A DNA stretch of 64,000 bases from Marinobacter szutsaonensis. GTDB taxonomy: Bacteria > Pseudomonadota > Gammaproteobacteria > Pseudomonadales > Oleiphilaceae. A program made the position numbers and the translations under genes. Location: the NCBI RefSeq assembly GCF_039523335.1, contig NZ_BAAAFC010000001.1, positions 1,860,001 through 1,924,000 of the forward strand, read 5' to 3'. The notes below the pieces were generated by a model. It saw only the letters and a program-made list of their open reading frames with translations. It was not told the DNA's origin and ran no database searches. This document shows, piece after piece, positions 1 through 8,801 of this stretch (position 1 is its first letter; every line of letters begins with the position of its first letter).

Positions 1-584
1 GCATGCCCCTTGGGCAGCCGTTCATGGGAGCCCGCGATGGTGACCGGGAGGATCGGCAAACCGCCATCCCGGGCAATCACAAACCCACCCCGCTTGAAGG
101 GCAACAACTTGCCATCCCACGAGCGGGTTCCCTCCGGAAACAGCAGGATACCGGTACCATCTGGCAGCTGGGCGACGCCCTGTTTGATGCTTTCGAGGGC
201 ATCCGCCCCTTTTGACCGGTCGATGAACAGGTTACGGGACGTCTCCAGCGCCAGGCCGAACAGGGGCACCTTGCGCAACTCCTTCTTGATCACCCACCGG
301 TACTGCAGGCCAAGGGCCAGCACCAGGGCGGGCGGATCGAAATAGGAGGCGTGGTTGCTGAGAATGACGTAGCGCTGGCCCGGCTGAATGTGTTCCTTGC
401 CACTGACTCGCAGGCGGATGCCACAGACCTTCAGAATGATCCAGGCATAGATCTGGGTACCCTGGAAGGCAGCATCACCCCGCTTGCCGGCAAGGGCAGC
501 AATCACGATCGGCAGGAACAGGATCAGGGTAAGGAGGACCGCCCAGAACAGGATCCAGGTAGCTTTCAGAAATCGCAACAGCAT
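1..584 (-). CDS. PlsC-family 1-acyl-glycerol-3-phosphate acyltransferase-like protein, 3' end beyond window
   Basis: This is the N-terminal 194 codons of a membrane lysophospholipid acyltransferase. The gene reads leftward and leaves the window without a stop. A hydrophobic anchor lies at residues 8-31. The family signature motifs are present: NHASYFD at 77-83 (catalytic His and Asp) and FPEGTRS at 149-155 (acyl acceptor and phosphate binding). Proteins of this family transfer an acyl chain to the sn-2 position of lysophosphatidic acid at the inner membrane; the exact substrate cannot be told from this fragment. The ATG at 584 opens the frame just before the anchor, and no strong ribosome site precedes it. 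The cold-shock gene lies upstream on the same strand and is separated by a strong terminator, so this gene probably has its own promoter in 585-665. Confidence 0.85.
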   Translation of the reverse strand, partial: MLLRFLKATWILFWAVLLTLILFLPIVIAALAGKRGDAAFQGTQIYAWIILKVCGIRLRVSGKEHIQPGQRYVILSNHASYFDPPALVLALGLQYRWVIKKELRKVPLFGLALETSRNLFIDRSKGADALESIKQGVAQLPDGTGILLFPEGTRSWDGKLLPFKRGGFVIARDGGLPILPVTIAGSHERLPKGH

Positions 585-670
585 GGAGGGAATCCCTGTA
601 TTTCTCGACAACCGGTTAAACGAGCAACAGGGGGACAAAGATTACATATTGCCGGGAAAATCACAAAAAA

Positions 671-694
671 AAGGCAGCCGAAGCTGCCTTTTTT
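671..694. terminator. bidirectional intrinsic terminator
   Basis: An 8-bp perfect stem AAGGCAGC/GCTGCCTT with a CGAA loop is flanked by an A-run on the left (665-672) and a T-run on the right (689-694). It can therefore work on both strands. Its main job is probably to end the cold-shock transcript, whose stop codon is 25 bases away. Confidence 0.85.
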
Positions 695-718
695 GCGTGT
701 TGCTGAATCCGTCAGGGA

Positions 719-925
719 TTACAGAGCAACAACGTTCTCCGCCTGAGGACCTTTCTGGCCCTGAGTTACGGTGAACTCGACCTGCTGGCCTTCGGCCAGG
801 GTCTTGAAACCAGAGCCTTGGATGGCGCTGTAGTGAACGAATACGTCCGGGCCGCCTTCACGAGTGATAAAGCCAAAGCCTTTAGCTTCGTTGAAGAACT
901 TAACAGTACCGGTAGTAGTAGACAT
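719..925 (-). CDS. CspA-family cold-shock protein
   Basis: This 68-residue single-domain nucleic-acid-binding protein binds single-stranded RNA and DNA and is expected to act as an RNA chaperone. The RNP1 motif KGFGFI and the RNP2 motif VFVHYSAI are intact, and the length is typical of CspA-type proteins. The ATG at 925 is chosen because AGGAAG lies seven bases upstream; the open frame extends seven codons further without a ribosome site. A candidate promoter about 170 bases upstream (1095-1123) would give a long untranslated leader, as in cspA-type genes. The gene has its own terminator (671-694) and is probably monocistronic. Confidence 0.93.
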   Translation of the reverse strand: MSTTTGTVKFFNEAKGFGFITREGGPDVFVHYSAIQGSGFKTLAEGQQVEFTVTQGQKGPQAENVVAL

Positions 926-1094
926 ACTTAAACTTCCTGAAATCAATCATTTACTCTACTGCCTCACACCACAGCGGCGCTCGGTCAGCGTTTGCGGAAA
1001 TACAGAACTCGCTTAATCAAAAACAGGACGGCACTACTGACTACAGGTACGTCTTATTCATGAAACGCTTTACTGACTCTTTCCTTGAGATCCA

Positions 1095-1123
1095 ACTCTA
1101 CGCGGGAATCCCGGGAATGCCAA
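1095..1123 (-). promoter_or_regulatory. candidate sigma-70 promoter of the cold-shock gene
   Basis: Read on the minus strand, TTGGCA (1123-1118) and TAGAGT (1100-1095) are separated by exactly 17 bases. Transcription would start near 1088 and leave about 160 bases of 5' leader before the cold-shock start codon. The matches are 5/6 and 4/6 to the consensus. No other good promoter was seen in 926-1171. Confidence 0.45.
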
Positions 1124-1171
1124 GCGAAATTTCAAAGATTTATGTAGGTAAAGATACCCACCGTACGGGAG

Positions 1172-1552
1172 TCAGCCCCTGATCAGTGAAAAGCTGTAAA
1201 AACCGAGGGCGGTCATCAGGATAGAGCCCACCACGTGGGCGAGAATGCCGGCCATCGCCATGCCCCATTTCCCTTCCTGGAGCGCCGCAAACATCTCGAG
1301 GGAGAACGTGGAGAAGGTGGTCAGGGCACCGCACAGGCCGGTGACGGCAAACAGGCGCCATTCGGGCGAGAGCGAGGTGCCGTGGGTGAAATACCCCATG
1401 AGCAGGCCAATCAGCCAGCCACCACTGAGGTTGGCGACCAGGGTTCCATAGGGAATGGCATGGTAGGTGGTATTGAGCCACAGCCCCAGTGCCCACCGGA
1501 GGTTGGCACCGATCACCGCACCCACACTTACTGCCAGAACCGATAGCCACAT
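1172..1552 (-). CDS. crcB: CrcB fluoride exporter
   Basis: This 126-residue integral membrane protein has four predicted transmembrane helices. Family motifs visible are GANLRW near residue 15, NLSGG at 41-45 and GALTTFSTFS at 75-84, the last lining the pore. CrcB/Fluc proteins work as dual-topology dimers that let fluoride out of the cytoplasm. The gene lies 77 bases downstream of fadE on the same strand with a hairpin between them. No fluoride-riboswitch-like sequence was recognised upstream. Confidence 0.93.
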   Translation of the reverse strand: MWLSVLAVSVGAVIGANLRWALGLWLNTTYHAIPYGTLVANLSGGWLIGLLMGYFTHGTSLSPEWRLFAVTGLCGALTTFSTFSLEMFAALQEGKWGMAMAGILAHVVGSILMTALGFYSFSLIRG

Positions 1553-1576
1553 GCGTGTTTACTCCACCCTGAACAC

Positions 1577-1602
1577 GGAAGGCGCCCGACGGGGCGCCTT
1601 CC
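1577..1602. terminator. GC-rich hairpin between fadE and crcB
   Basis: GGAAGGCGCC pairs perfectly with GGCGCCTTCC around a six-base spacer that can itself close one more pair. No T-run follows on either strand. It may be a 3'-end stabiliser of fadE mRNA or a weak terminator rather than a full intrinsic terminator. Confidence 0.45.
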
Positions 1603-1629
1603 ATTACCCTACGGAATATCCGGCGATGA

Positions 1630-4080
1630 TCAAGCCGGATTGTGGTCGATCACGGTTTCCTGGTTGCGGGCAAAGGCATCGAACGGGAAGTCGTCCACGG
1701 TGAGCATTTCCAGCACAACCTCCTCGTACTGGCGCATGAAGTCCGCTTCCTCCTTGGTATAGATGCCTGCCTTGAGAGCTGCCTCAAAGCGCTCCTCGGG
1801 ATGCAACGCCGTCATCGGCAGCTCGCCCTTGGCGTACGCCTTGGTTGCCTTGCGGTACAACTGCTCCGCCTTGTCGTAATCCTTCAGCAGGCCATTGTAG
1901 CGGGCCACCGGGTTCTCGACCGTGCCCTCGCCGTCGGTGCTCCAGATACTGGCCAGCAGCTTGTGGCGGATCGGGGTATCGGTGGAGATGGCCCTGGCCA
2001 GTTTGCGGGCCTGGCTGTCGTGGGGCGCATCCCAGCGACGCCCAAGGGGCATGGTGATGGCCCGGAGCGCAATGGCCACCGGCCGGTTCGGCAGGTTCTG
2101 CAGGAATTCGTCCAGGGCGGTCTCTGTGCGGTTGAGAAGTAGCTCCAGACTGTATTCCATCACTTCCCGTTCGCCTTCGACAGGCTGGGTCTCGTGCCAG
2201 TTTTTCAGCACCATGGATGCCAGATACAGGTTGGAGAGCACATCTCCCAGGCGGGCGGAAATCAGCTCACGCATCTTCAGCTCACTACCCAGGGTGGTCA
2301 TGGCGGCATCGGCACATAGACCAAACGCGGCGCTGAACCGGGCAACCGCCTGGGCATAGCGACGGCTGGAGCTGTCAAAGGGCACGTCGGCACGGCCCAG
2401 CCCCAGGGCCTGGGTGAAGGCCCGGGACGCGTTTCCGAAGATCAGGCCGGCGTGGCCGAAAAACGCCTTGTCGAAAGCCCGGATATCGTCATTGTCCTTG
2501 GCCGCCAGCTCCTCGAGAACGTAGGGATGGCAACGGATCGCGCCCTGGCCGAAGATCATCAGGCTGCGGGTCATGATATTGGCGCCTTCCACGGTGATAG
2601 ATACCGCGGCGCCGCTGTAGCCGATGCCCAGGTAGTTACGGGGCCCCAGGGTGACGGTCTTGCCACCGTGGACATCCATGGCGTCGGTAAGGATCCCGCG
2701 CTGGAACTCGGTCAGGTGGTATTTCAGGATGGCCGACGGCACCGCCGGTTTCTGGCCGTTGTCGATCATGTTGGCGGTATGGTTCACCGCGGCCTGGGCG
2801 ATATAGGTCTTGGCGGCGATACGGGCCAGAGGCTCCTGCACGCCTTCCATCTCGGCCACCGGGGTGTTGAACTGGCGGCGGATACGGGTGAAGCCACCGG
2901 CAGTGCCCACTGAGTAGGCCGCAGCGCCCGCTGCACCGGACGGCAGGGTGATGCAGCGACCAACCGACAGACATTCCACCAGCATGCGCCAGCCCTCACC
3001 GGCCATCTTCTGGCCACCGATGATGTAATCCAGCGGAATGAAGACATCCTTGCCCCGGATCGGGCCGTTCAGGAACGGCGTACCGATCGGGCAATGGCGG
3101 CGACCGATTTCCATGCCCTTGGTGTCCCGGGGAATCAGGGCACAGGTAATGCCGTAGTCCTCGGTGTCTCCGAGCAGACCATCGGGATCGAACATGCGGA
3201 AGGCCAGGCCAACCACCGTCGCCACCGGCGCCAGGGTGATCCAGCGCTTCTCGAAGTTGAGACGGATGCCCAGCACTTCCTTGCCGTCCACTTCCTGTTT
3301 GCACACGATGCCCGTATCCGGCAGCGAGGTGGCATCAGAACCGGCGCGCGGGCCGGTCAGGCCGAAGCAGGGAATCTCCCGACCATCGGCCAGGCGCGGC
3401 AGGTAATACTTTTTCTGTTCTTCAGTACCGTACTTGACCAGCAACTCGCCGGGGCCGAGGGAGTTCGGCACGCCGACGGTGACCATCAGCATCTCGTTGG
3501 CCGCCAGCTTCTGCAAGACCGCGGTCTGGGCCTTGGCGGAGAATTCCAGGCCGCCGTATTCCTTGGGAATGATCATGCCGAAGAACTTCTCTTTCTTCAG
3601 GAAGTCCCACAGTTCTTTCGGCAGGTCGGCCCGCTCCACCGCGATATCCCAGGAGTTGCACATGGAGATGGCGTGGGTGCACTGGTTATCCACGAAGGCC
3701 TGTTCTTCCTCGCTCAGGCCGTTGTGGCGGTTGATCAGCAGGCTGTGCCAGTCGGGACGACCGGTGAACAGCTCGCCGTCCCAGCCGACGGTACCGGCTT
3801 CCAGGGCCACCTTTTCGGTATCGGAAACCTTCGGCGCCACCTTCTTGAACATGGCGAAGATACGGGGTGTCAGCCAGCCCTGGCGAAAGCCCGGCAGGCC
3901 GGCCGCAGCCGTGGCAGCGGCACCGAGAAACAGGATCAGGGCCAGCCAGCCGGAGGCGAAGATCCAGGACAGGAACCCGACCACCACCATCACACCGATG
4001 GCCGGTTTGGCCCCCGCCTCACGGCGCATGACGATCAGCAGGCCCGCGAGCGCTACCACAAACAGAATGAAAGTCATCAT
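1630..4080 (-). CDS. fadE: FadE-type acyl-CoA dehydrogenase
   Basis: This 816-residue flavoenzyme catalyses the first step of fatty-acid beta-oxidation (acyl-CoA to trans-2-enoyl-CoA). Its length matches E. coli FadE (814 residues). Two hydrophobic segments lie in the first 55 residues. The acyl-CoA dehydrogenase fold follows (about 80-480), with a C-terminal extension typical of FadE. The protein begins with two Met codons, and the first (4080) is used here. The next gene on the same strand, upstream, is rapA, 154 bases away. No clear FadR or PsrA operator was recognised in that gap. It fits an organism that lives on lipids or alkanes, but the window holds no other part of the pathway except the enoyl-CoA hydratase family gene at 48960. 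Confidence 0.95.
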   Translation of the reverse strand: MMTFILFVVALAGLLIVMRREAGAKPAIGVMVVVGFLSWIFASGWLALILFLGAAATAAAGLPGFRQGWLTPRIFAMFKKVAPKVSDTEKVALEAGTVGWDGELFTGRPDWHSLLINRHNGLSEEEQAFVDNQCTHAISMCNSWDIAVERADLPKELWDFLKKEKFFGMIIPKEYGGLEFSAKAQTAVLQKLAANEMLMVTVGVPNSLGPGELLVKYGTEEQKKYYLPRLADGREIPCFGLTGPRAGSDATSLPDTGIVCKQEVDGKEVLGIRLNFEKRWITLAPVATVVGLAFRMFDPDGLLGDTEDYGITCALIPRDTKGMEIGRRHCPIGTPFLNGPIRGKDVFIPLDYIIGGQKMAGEGWRMLVECLSVGRCITLPSGAAGAAAYSVGTAGGFTRIRRQFNTPVAEMEGVQEPLARIAAKTYIAQAAVNHTANMIDNGQKPAVPSAILKYHLTEFQRGILTDAMDVHGGKTVTLGPRNYLGIGYSGAAVSITVEGANIMTRSLMIFGQGAIRCHPYVLEELAAKDNDDIRAFDKAFFGHAGLIFGNASRAFTQALGLGRADVPFDSSSRRYAQAVARFSAAFGLCADAAMTTLGSELKMRELISARLGDVLSNLYLASMVLKNWHETQPVEGEREVMEYSLELLLNRTETALDEFLQNLPNRPVAIALRAITMPLGRRWDAPHDSQARKLARAISTDTPIRHKLLASIWSTDGEGTVENPVARYNGLLKDYDKAEQLYRKATKAYAKGELPMTALHPEERFEAALKAGIYTKEEADFMRQYEEVVLEMLTVDDFPFDAFARNQETVIDHNPA

Positions 4081-4234
4081 AGGTTTTCTCTGTCCTCCAT
4101 GGATTGCGAGAACTCCGGCGGCTGACGACTGTCAGCCGGTCCCGGAGCACCAAGACTACACTGTGTTACGTTCACGGTACCTCATCAGATGAGGGCTGGC
4201 CAGCAATTGCTTCCCAGTCAGGGAGTTACCGTCA

Positions 4235-7093
4235 TCAGGCGGTCACAATCACCCGAATGCCCTCCAGCGCCAGACTGGCATGACTGACCGCCTCCCGGGC
4301 CGCCGCCAGCTGGTTGCGGAAATAACCGATCTCCTCGTCCCGGATGGCCGGATTGACCTTCTGCAGGGCCTCAAGGCGGCGAATTTCCGGGCCGAATACG
4401 GCCTCGACACCGGCCAGGGCTTTCTTCTTCATGGGTTCCAGGTGCGGTTCGGACAGGCGCTCGGCGTGATCCACCATGGTCTCCACCTGAGGCCGGATCT
4501 GGGGCACGATCACCTGTGCGGTACGGCGGCGGATGTTGGAGCACAGCTCATTCAGCCGGTCGTGGGGCAAGGCGGCAGACAGCTCCTTGCCATTGACATC
4601 CACCAGCAACCGCAGGGGCGACACCGGCAGGTAACGGGTCAGCTGCAACGACTCCGGGGCCGGGCAGTGCACGGTAAACAGGGCCTCCATCAACAGAGTC
4701 CCCGGCGGCAGCGCCTTGACCGAGAGGCTGGCCAGCGCGGCCTTGCCCAGACCGGAGCTGGTCACCGAATCCATCACGCCGGTCACCATCGGGTGCTCCC
4801 AGCTCATGAAGGCAAGGTCTTCCCGCTCCAGGGCCTGCTCCCGGCTCCAGGTCACGGTCAGGCCGTCTTCCGGCAAATCGGTCACATGCCCGGCGTGGTA
4901 ATGCTCACCGGGCTTGAGCACATCCGAGTGCTCGCCGTGGTCTTCCACGTCCACGCCGAGGATGTCGAAGGCCTCGATCATGTAATCCCGGACCTGGGCG
5001 GAAGCCTCTTCCTCCTCGATCCGGCCGATCAGCTCCTCGGCCACGTCCCGGCGGCAGGAATTCAGTTCGATCAGGGCATCCCGGCCGTTCTGCAGCATGG
5101 TCTTGAGCCGCGTGGTTTCCCGGGCAGAGGCTTCGATCAGCTCGTCCAGTACACCCGTGTCGCCCTCGATGGCCTGCTGCCACCGGTCCTGCACAGCCTC
5201 CTGCACGGCCACGCCCACGGCGCAACTTTCGGCGAAGGCATTCAGCCCGTCATGGAACCAGCGGTACTGAACCTCCTGGCTGGTGCCCTCCAGATACGGG
5301 ATATGGATCCGGATGGTGTCGGTCTGGCCAATGCGGTCCAGCCGCCCGATGCGCTGCTCCAGCAGGTCCGGATTGGCCGGCAGGTCGAACAGCACCAGGT
5401 GATGGGCAAACTGGAAATTCCGGCCCTCGCTGCCGATCTCCGAACAGATCAGAGCCTGGGCGCCCTGCTCGCTGTCAGAGAAATAGGCCGCCGCACGATC
5501 CCGTTCCACCAGGCTCAAATGCTCATGGAATGCCGCGCTGCGGATACCGGCCCGCAGCTGCAGATAGTGTTCCAGCGCCATGGCCGTTTCGGCGTGGGCA
5601 CAGATCACCACCACCTTGGCCGGGCGCAGGCCCAGCAGGGTCTTCTCCAGCCAGGCAACACGGGGGTCCTCGGCCAGCCAGCGCTGCTCGGCGCGGCCAT
5701 GCTCGGGGCTCAGCCCCTCCAGCCCCACATCGAGGCCGTCATAGAGTTCCGGGCATGGCAGCGAAACCGGCTCCGGCTGGCGTTCGGGGAAGCCCCGGAT
5801 CGCCGCGCGGGTGTTGCGGAACAGGATCCGGCCGGTGCCGTGGCGGTCGAGCAGCGCATCAATGATGGTCTGGTGGGTATCGCTTTCCTGCTCCAGCTGG
5901 TCCAGTTCCTCGCCGAGCCAGCCGCGCAGGGCCTCGCGGTCGGCGTCACTGATCGCCTCGCCCTGTTGCAGGCGACGCACCACCTGGTTGATGGTTTCGT
6001 AATGGGCTTCCTCTTCCCGGAACGTCTCCAGGTCGTGGAAACGGGCCGGATCCAGCAACCGCAACCGGGCGAAGTGGCTGGCGATGCCCACCTGCTCCGG
6101 TGTGGCGGTGAGCAGCAGCAGGCCCCGGGCCCGGGCCGACAGTGATTCCACCACCTCGTATTCCGGGCTCGCCGCCTCCGGCGCCCAGGCCAGATGATGG
6201 GCCTCATCGACAATCATCAGGTCCCAGCCAGCGGCCAGGGCATCCTCGCGGGCACCGGCGTTCCTGGTCAGGAAATCGAGACTGCACAGGACCAGTTGGT
6301 CGGTCTCGAACGGGTTTTCCGCACTCTCGTCACCAAAGATGTGGTTCACCAGGGCGTCAATGTCATCCTCGTCATCCTTGAGGGCGTCATAACGTTCCTG
6401 GTCGATGATGGAAAAGCGCAGGTTGAACCGGCGCAGCATTTCCACCAGCCACTGGTGAATCAGGGAATCCGGAACCACGATCAATGCCCGCTTGGCGCGA
6501 CCGGTGTGGAGCTGGTAATGCAGGATCAGGCCAGCCTCGATGGTCTTGCCCAGACCGACCTCATCCGCCAGCAAGACCCTCGGCGCGTGGCGCCGGGCCA
6601 CTTCCTGGGCAATATAGATCTGGTGAGGCAGGTGCTGGGTACGGGCACCGATCAGTCCCTGGGCAGGCGAAGCCCGCAGACGATCCTGGTGCTGAACGGT
6701 TGCGTAACGCAGCCGGAACGCCCCGTTACGGTCAAACTGACCAGCAAACAGACGCTGGTGCGGGGCCGAGAAATTGACCGAGCCGGCCAGCTTCACCTCG
6801 GAGATCTGGTGGATGTTCTCGCCGTCATCGGCGTGGTACATGAGCACACCACCGACGTCCTCCACGGCGCGGACGGTGTAGCGGTCGCCGTCAAAGGTCT
6901 CGATCTCTTCGCCTATCTGGAAGACGATGCGGGACAGGGGCGCGTTGTCGATGGCATAGGTGCGCTCCTCGTCCGCGGCTGGAAAACCCAGGGTGACCCG
7001 ACGCCCGGAAATATCCGTGACAATCCCCAGGCCCAGCCCGGTGTCGCTGTGACTGACCCAGCGCTGACCAATGACAAAATCCGATGTTTCCAA
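4235..7093 (-). CDS. rapA: RapA (HepA) RNA polymerase-recycling SWI2/SNF2 ATPase
   Basis: This 952-residue protein resembles E. coli RapA (968 residues) along its whole length. RapA is a Swi2/Snf2 translocase that binds core RNA polymerase and helps recycle it. Two Tudor-like N-terminal subdomains (1-110) precede helicase motif I DEVGLGKT at 177-184 and motif II DEAH at 296-299. Helicase motifs around SEIGSEGRNFQF and QRIGRLDRIGQ mark the second RecA lobe. The start is a TTG codon (7093) preceded by GGAGG about six bases away; the next residues match the RapA start, and no ATG is available nearby. It follows cysZ after 43 bases and may be co-transcribed with it. Confidence 0.96.
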   Translation of the reverse strand: METSDFVIGQRWVSHSDTGLGLGIVTDISGRRVTLGFPAADEERTYAIDNAPLSRIVFQIGEEIETFDGDRYTVRAVEDVGGVLMYHADDGENIHQISEVKLAGSVNFSAPHQRLFAGQFDRNGAFRLRYATVQHQDRLRASPAQGLIGARTQHLPHQIYIAQEVARRHAPRVLLADEVGLGKTIEAGLILHYQLHTGRAKRALIVVPDSLIHQWLVEMLRRFNLRFSIIDQERYDALKDDEDDIDALVNHIFGDESAENPFETDQLVLCSLDFLTRNAGAREDALAAGWDLMIVDEAHHLAWAPEAASPEYEVVESLSARARGLLLLTATPEQVGIASHFARLRLLDPARFHDLETFREEEAHYETINQVVRRLQQGEAISDADREALRGWLGEELDQLEQESDTHQTIIDALLDRHGTGRILFRNTRAAIRGFPERQPEPVSLPCPELYDGLDVGLEGLSPEHGRAEQRWLAEDPRVAWLEKTLLGLRPAKVVVICAHAETAMALEHYLQLRAGIRSAAFHEHLSLVERDRAAAYFSDSEQGAQALICSEIGSEGRNFQFAHHLVLFDLPANPDLLEQRIGRLDRIGQTDTIRIHIPYLEGTSQEVQYRWFHDGLNAFAESCAVGVAVQEAVQDRWQQAIEGDTGVLDELIEASARETTRLKTMLQNGRDALIELNSCRRDVAEELIGRIEEEEASAQVRDYMIEAFDILGVDVEDHGEHSDVLKPGEHYHAGHVTDLPEDGLTVTWSREQALEREDLAFMSWEHPMVTGVMDSVTSSGLGKAALASLSVKALPPGTLLMEALFTVHCPAPESLQLTRYLPVSPLRLLVDVNGKELSAALPHDRLNELCSNIRRRTAQVIVPQIRPQVETMVDHAERLSEPHLEPMKKKALAGVEAVFGPEIRRLEALQKVNPAIRDEEIGYFRNQLAAAREAVSHASLALEGIRVIVTA

Positions 7094-7136
7094 GAAGCCT
7101 CCAAACCGAAATTACTTGCCGAAATTTTTGCAGAAC

Positions 7137-7886
7137 TTATTTAAGAGCCGAGCCGTTTTCCCGCACCCAGTAAGCAGTCGCGCCGCACACCGCCGCCGGC
7201 ACCACCACCAGGTTCAGCACCGGCACCATCGCCGCCAGGGCCACCGGCAACCCGAATCCCAGGGCCGAGAGCCGGGTGTCACCCAGCAGCCGGCGCAGGG
7301 CGGGAAAGCTGACCTTGTGGTTATCCGCCGGGAAATCCACGTACTGCAGGGCCATCATCCAACAGTTGAACAGGAACCAGAGCACCGCCGCCACCAGGTT
7401 GACCACAGGAATAAGACCGATGATGAACAGGCCGATGGCGCGGGGCAGGTAATACAGAATTTTCTGGACTTCCCGCCACAGGGCGCGGGGAATGTCCTTG
7501 ATGATGGTCGCCCAGCTGTCTTCGGTATTGATTTCCTGGCCGGTGAGATACTTCTCGGTAAGCTCTGCCAGGTAACCATAGAACGGGGAACCGATCAGGT
7601 TGGCGACGATGACGAACCCATAGGCCAGCATCAGCAGGATCACCGCGCCGTACAGGATCCAGAACAGCCAGTCGAGGGCCTGCAGCCAGGTCCAGTCCGG
7701 CAGGAACCCCATGGCCATGGCAATCAGCGCCGCAAAGCCCTCCGCCATGAAATAGAACAGGATGCCGAACAGGAAGATGTTGATAACAATGGGGATGACG
7801 ACGAACAGGCGCAGGCCGGGCTGTCGAATCAGGCGGAAACCCTCCCCCAGGTAACCCAGTCCGCGAAAAAAGTTACCCTTGAGCAT
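7137..7886 (-). CDS. cysZ: CysZ-family sulfate transporter / EI24-domain membrane protein
   Basis: This 249-residue protein has four or more long hydrophobic segments and the RLIRQPGLR start typical of CysZ. CysZ moves sulfate into the cell for cysteine synthesis. The start at 7886 is chosen because GGAGG lies seven bases before this ATG; the open frame runs 14 codons further without a ribosome site. rapA follows 43 bases downstream on the same strand. No cysteine-biosynthesis gene is nearby, so the functional assignment rests on family resemblance alone. Confidence 0.85.
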   Translation of the reverse strand: MLKGNFFRGLGYLGEGFRLIRQPGLRLFVVIPIVINIFLFGILFYFMAEGFAALIAMAMGFLPDWTWLQALDWLFWILYGAVILLMLAYGFVIVANLIGSPFYGYLAELTEKYLTGQEINTEDSWATIIKDIPRALWREVQKILYYLPRAIGLFIIGLIPVVNLVAAVLWFLFNCWMMALQYVDFPADNHKVSFPALRRLLGDTRLSALGFGLPVALAAMVPVLNLVVVPAAVCGATAYWVRENGSALK

Positions 7887-7983
7887 GGCTGGCTGATCCT
7901 CCGCTTCAATGACAGTGACGGGGCGCAAAGCATATCATGTTGGCAAATATCCCACAGCCCGGAAGGACTCTCGGAAACTCCCC

Positions 7984-8388
7984 ATGGCATCATTGAAACA
8001 ACTCGGTCAGGACCTGCTTCACAACCGGACACTCTGGCGGTTCGCGCTGGCTGCGTCCCTCGTCGCCATCGTGATCCTGGCCACCATGGACACCCGCTAC
8101 CCCATACCCTCCGCCCCCAGCGACAAGATCAACCACCTGATCGCCTTCCTGGAACTGACCATTCTCACCCGTCTCGCCTGGCCGGAACTGCGGGCACTCT
8201 GGTACGTGCCGGCACTGTTGCTGTTCGGCCTGGCCATTGAACTGGTGCAGGCGACCCTCCCCTACCGGGATTTTTCCCTGAAAGACCTGCTTGCCGATGG
8301 CGTCGGAATCGCTATTGGCCTGCTGCCTTGGCCAGGGCTGCCCAGGGCCGGAAAGCTGGATTTGAGAGATTCGCCCGAATCCTTGTGA
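7984..8388 (+). CDS. VanZ-like membrane protein
   Basis: A predicted 134-residue protein with about four hydrophobic segments and the VanZ-family pattern DKINHLIAFLEL followed by IELVQATLPYRDFSLKDLLAD. The family is named after a teicoplanin-resistance accessory gene, but most chromosomal members have no known role. The ATG at 7984 is preferred because it directly precedes the amphipathic and first hydrophobic region. It diverges from cysZ with about 97 bases between the starts. It is followed by the candidate regulatory RNA rather than another protein gene. Confidence 0.75.
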   Translation: MASLKQLGQDLLHNRTLWRFALAASLVAIVILATMDTRYPIPSAPSDKINHLIAFLELTILTRLAWPELRALWYVPALLLFGLAIELVQATLPYRDFSLKDLLADGVGIAIGLLPWPGLPRAGKLDLRDSPESL

Positions 8389-8568
8389 GATATTTCCTAC
8401 ATTGCTGTGAGAGCTTTCAGCATCAATGAGTGCGATGGCATCGGCCAGTCCACTTGTTGCACGCTAACTCATTGATCTTACTGAAACGGCCCGAAAGTGA
8501 TACAGCATTGAAAAGTCAGATCCCGCCCCCGTCACACGTTTGTCAACGCTCCCTTGCTATAGTGAATT
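8389..8568 (+). promoter_or_regulatory. upstream region of the candidate CsrB-type RNA
   Basis: No protein gene is supported here. Three things can be seen. First, an imperfect palindrome begins with TGTGAG at 8406-8411, then six bases, then CAGCAT; it recalls, only in the left half, the GacA/UvrY upstream site (TGTAAG-N6-CTTACA). Second, an inverted repeat TCAATGAGT (from about 8423) is mirrored by ACTCATTGA ending near 8474. Third, an extended -10 element TGCTATAGT lies at 8555-8563. Upstream activator sites about 160-180 bases before the start are known for Pseudomonas rsm RNA genes; their presence here is inference. Confidence 0.4.
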
Positions 8569-8569
8569 C

Positions 8570-8801
8570 GTCAGGGATGACAGGGAAATGGACGACGCAT
8601 CGGATGCACCCCGGCACGGAGCGCAGGGAGAGGCAGGGACACAGGGACGCCTCGCTTGAGGGATAATCAACCGGAAAGCCGGCTAGGATGCTGGCGCCAG
8701 GGAGCGGAGACCAGGGACCAGCAACAAGGCAGTTGCCCCAGCGCATGGACGCGCCGACCTGTTCCGAAAGGGTGGCCAAGTGGTCACCCTTTGTTTTTTT
8801 T
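8570..8801 (+). ncRNA. candidate CsrB/RsmZ-type CsrA-sequestering small RNA
   Basis: The stretch has no convincing protein frame but contains 15 GGA trinucleotides between 8575 and 8749, eight of them as AGGGA (starting at 8573, 8582, 8625, 8635, 8643, 8659, 8699 and 8713). Several sit in small self-complementary contexts, for example GTC-AGGGAT-GAC (8570-8580), GCAT-CGG-ATGC (near 8598-8606) and GCGC-ATGGAC-GCGC (near 8741-8754). This is the hallmark of RNAs that titrate CsrA/RsmA. An extended -10 box lies just upstream (8555-8563), and a strong intrinsic terminator closes the unit at 8767-8801, giving an RNA of about 230 nt. The gene lies between VanZ-like (+) and a methyltransferase (-). 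The primary sequence was not matched to any known family member; the call rests on motif density, promoter and terminator. Confidence 0.78.
8767..8801 (+). terminator. intrinsic terminator of the candidate regulatory RNA
   Basis: An 11-bp stem AAAGGGTGGCC/GGTCACCCTTT with one G-U pair and an AAGT loop is followed by eight T residues (8794-8801). The T-run touches the stop codon of the convergent methyltransferase gene at 8801. Confidence 0.9.

Noticed and set aside
1553..1629. possible fluoride riboswitch upstream of crcB
   Set aside because: The conserved riboswitch core was not recognisable; only a GC-rich hairpin without T-run is seen.
4280..6145. 621-codon frame antisense to rapA
   Set aside because: It is a codon-bias shadow; G+C-rich genes here routinely leave open antisense frames. 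The minus-strand protein is clearly RapA.
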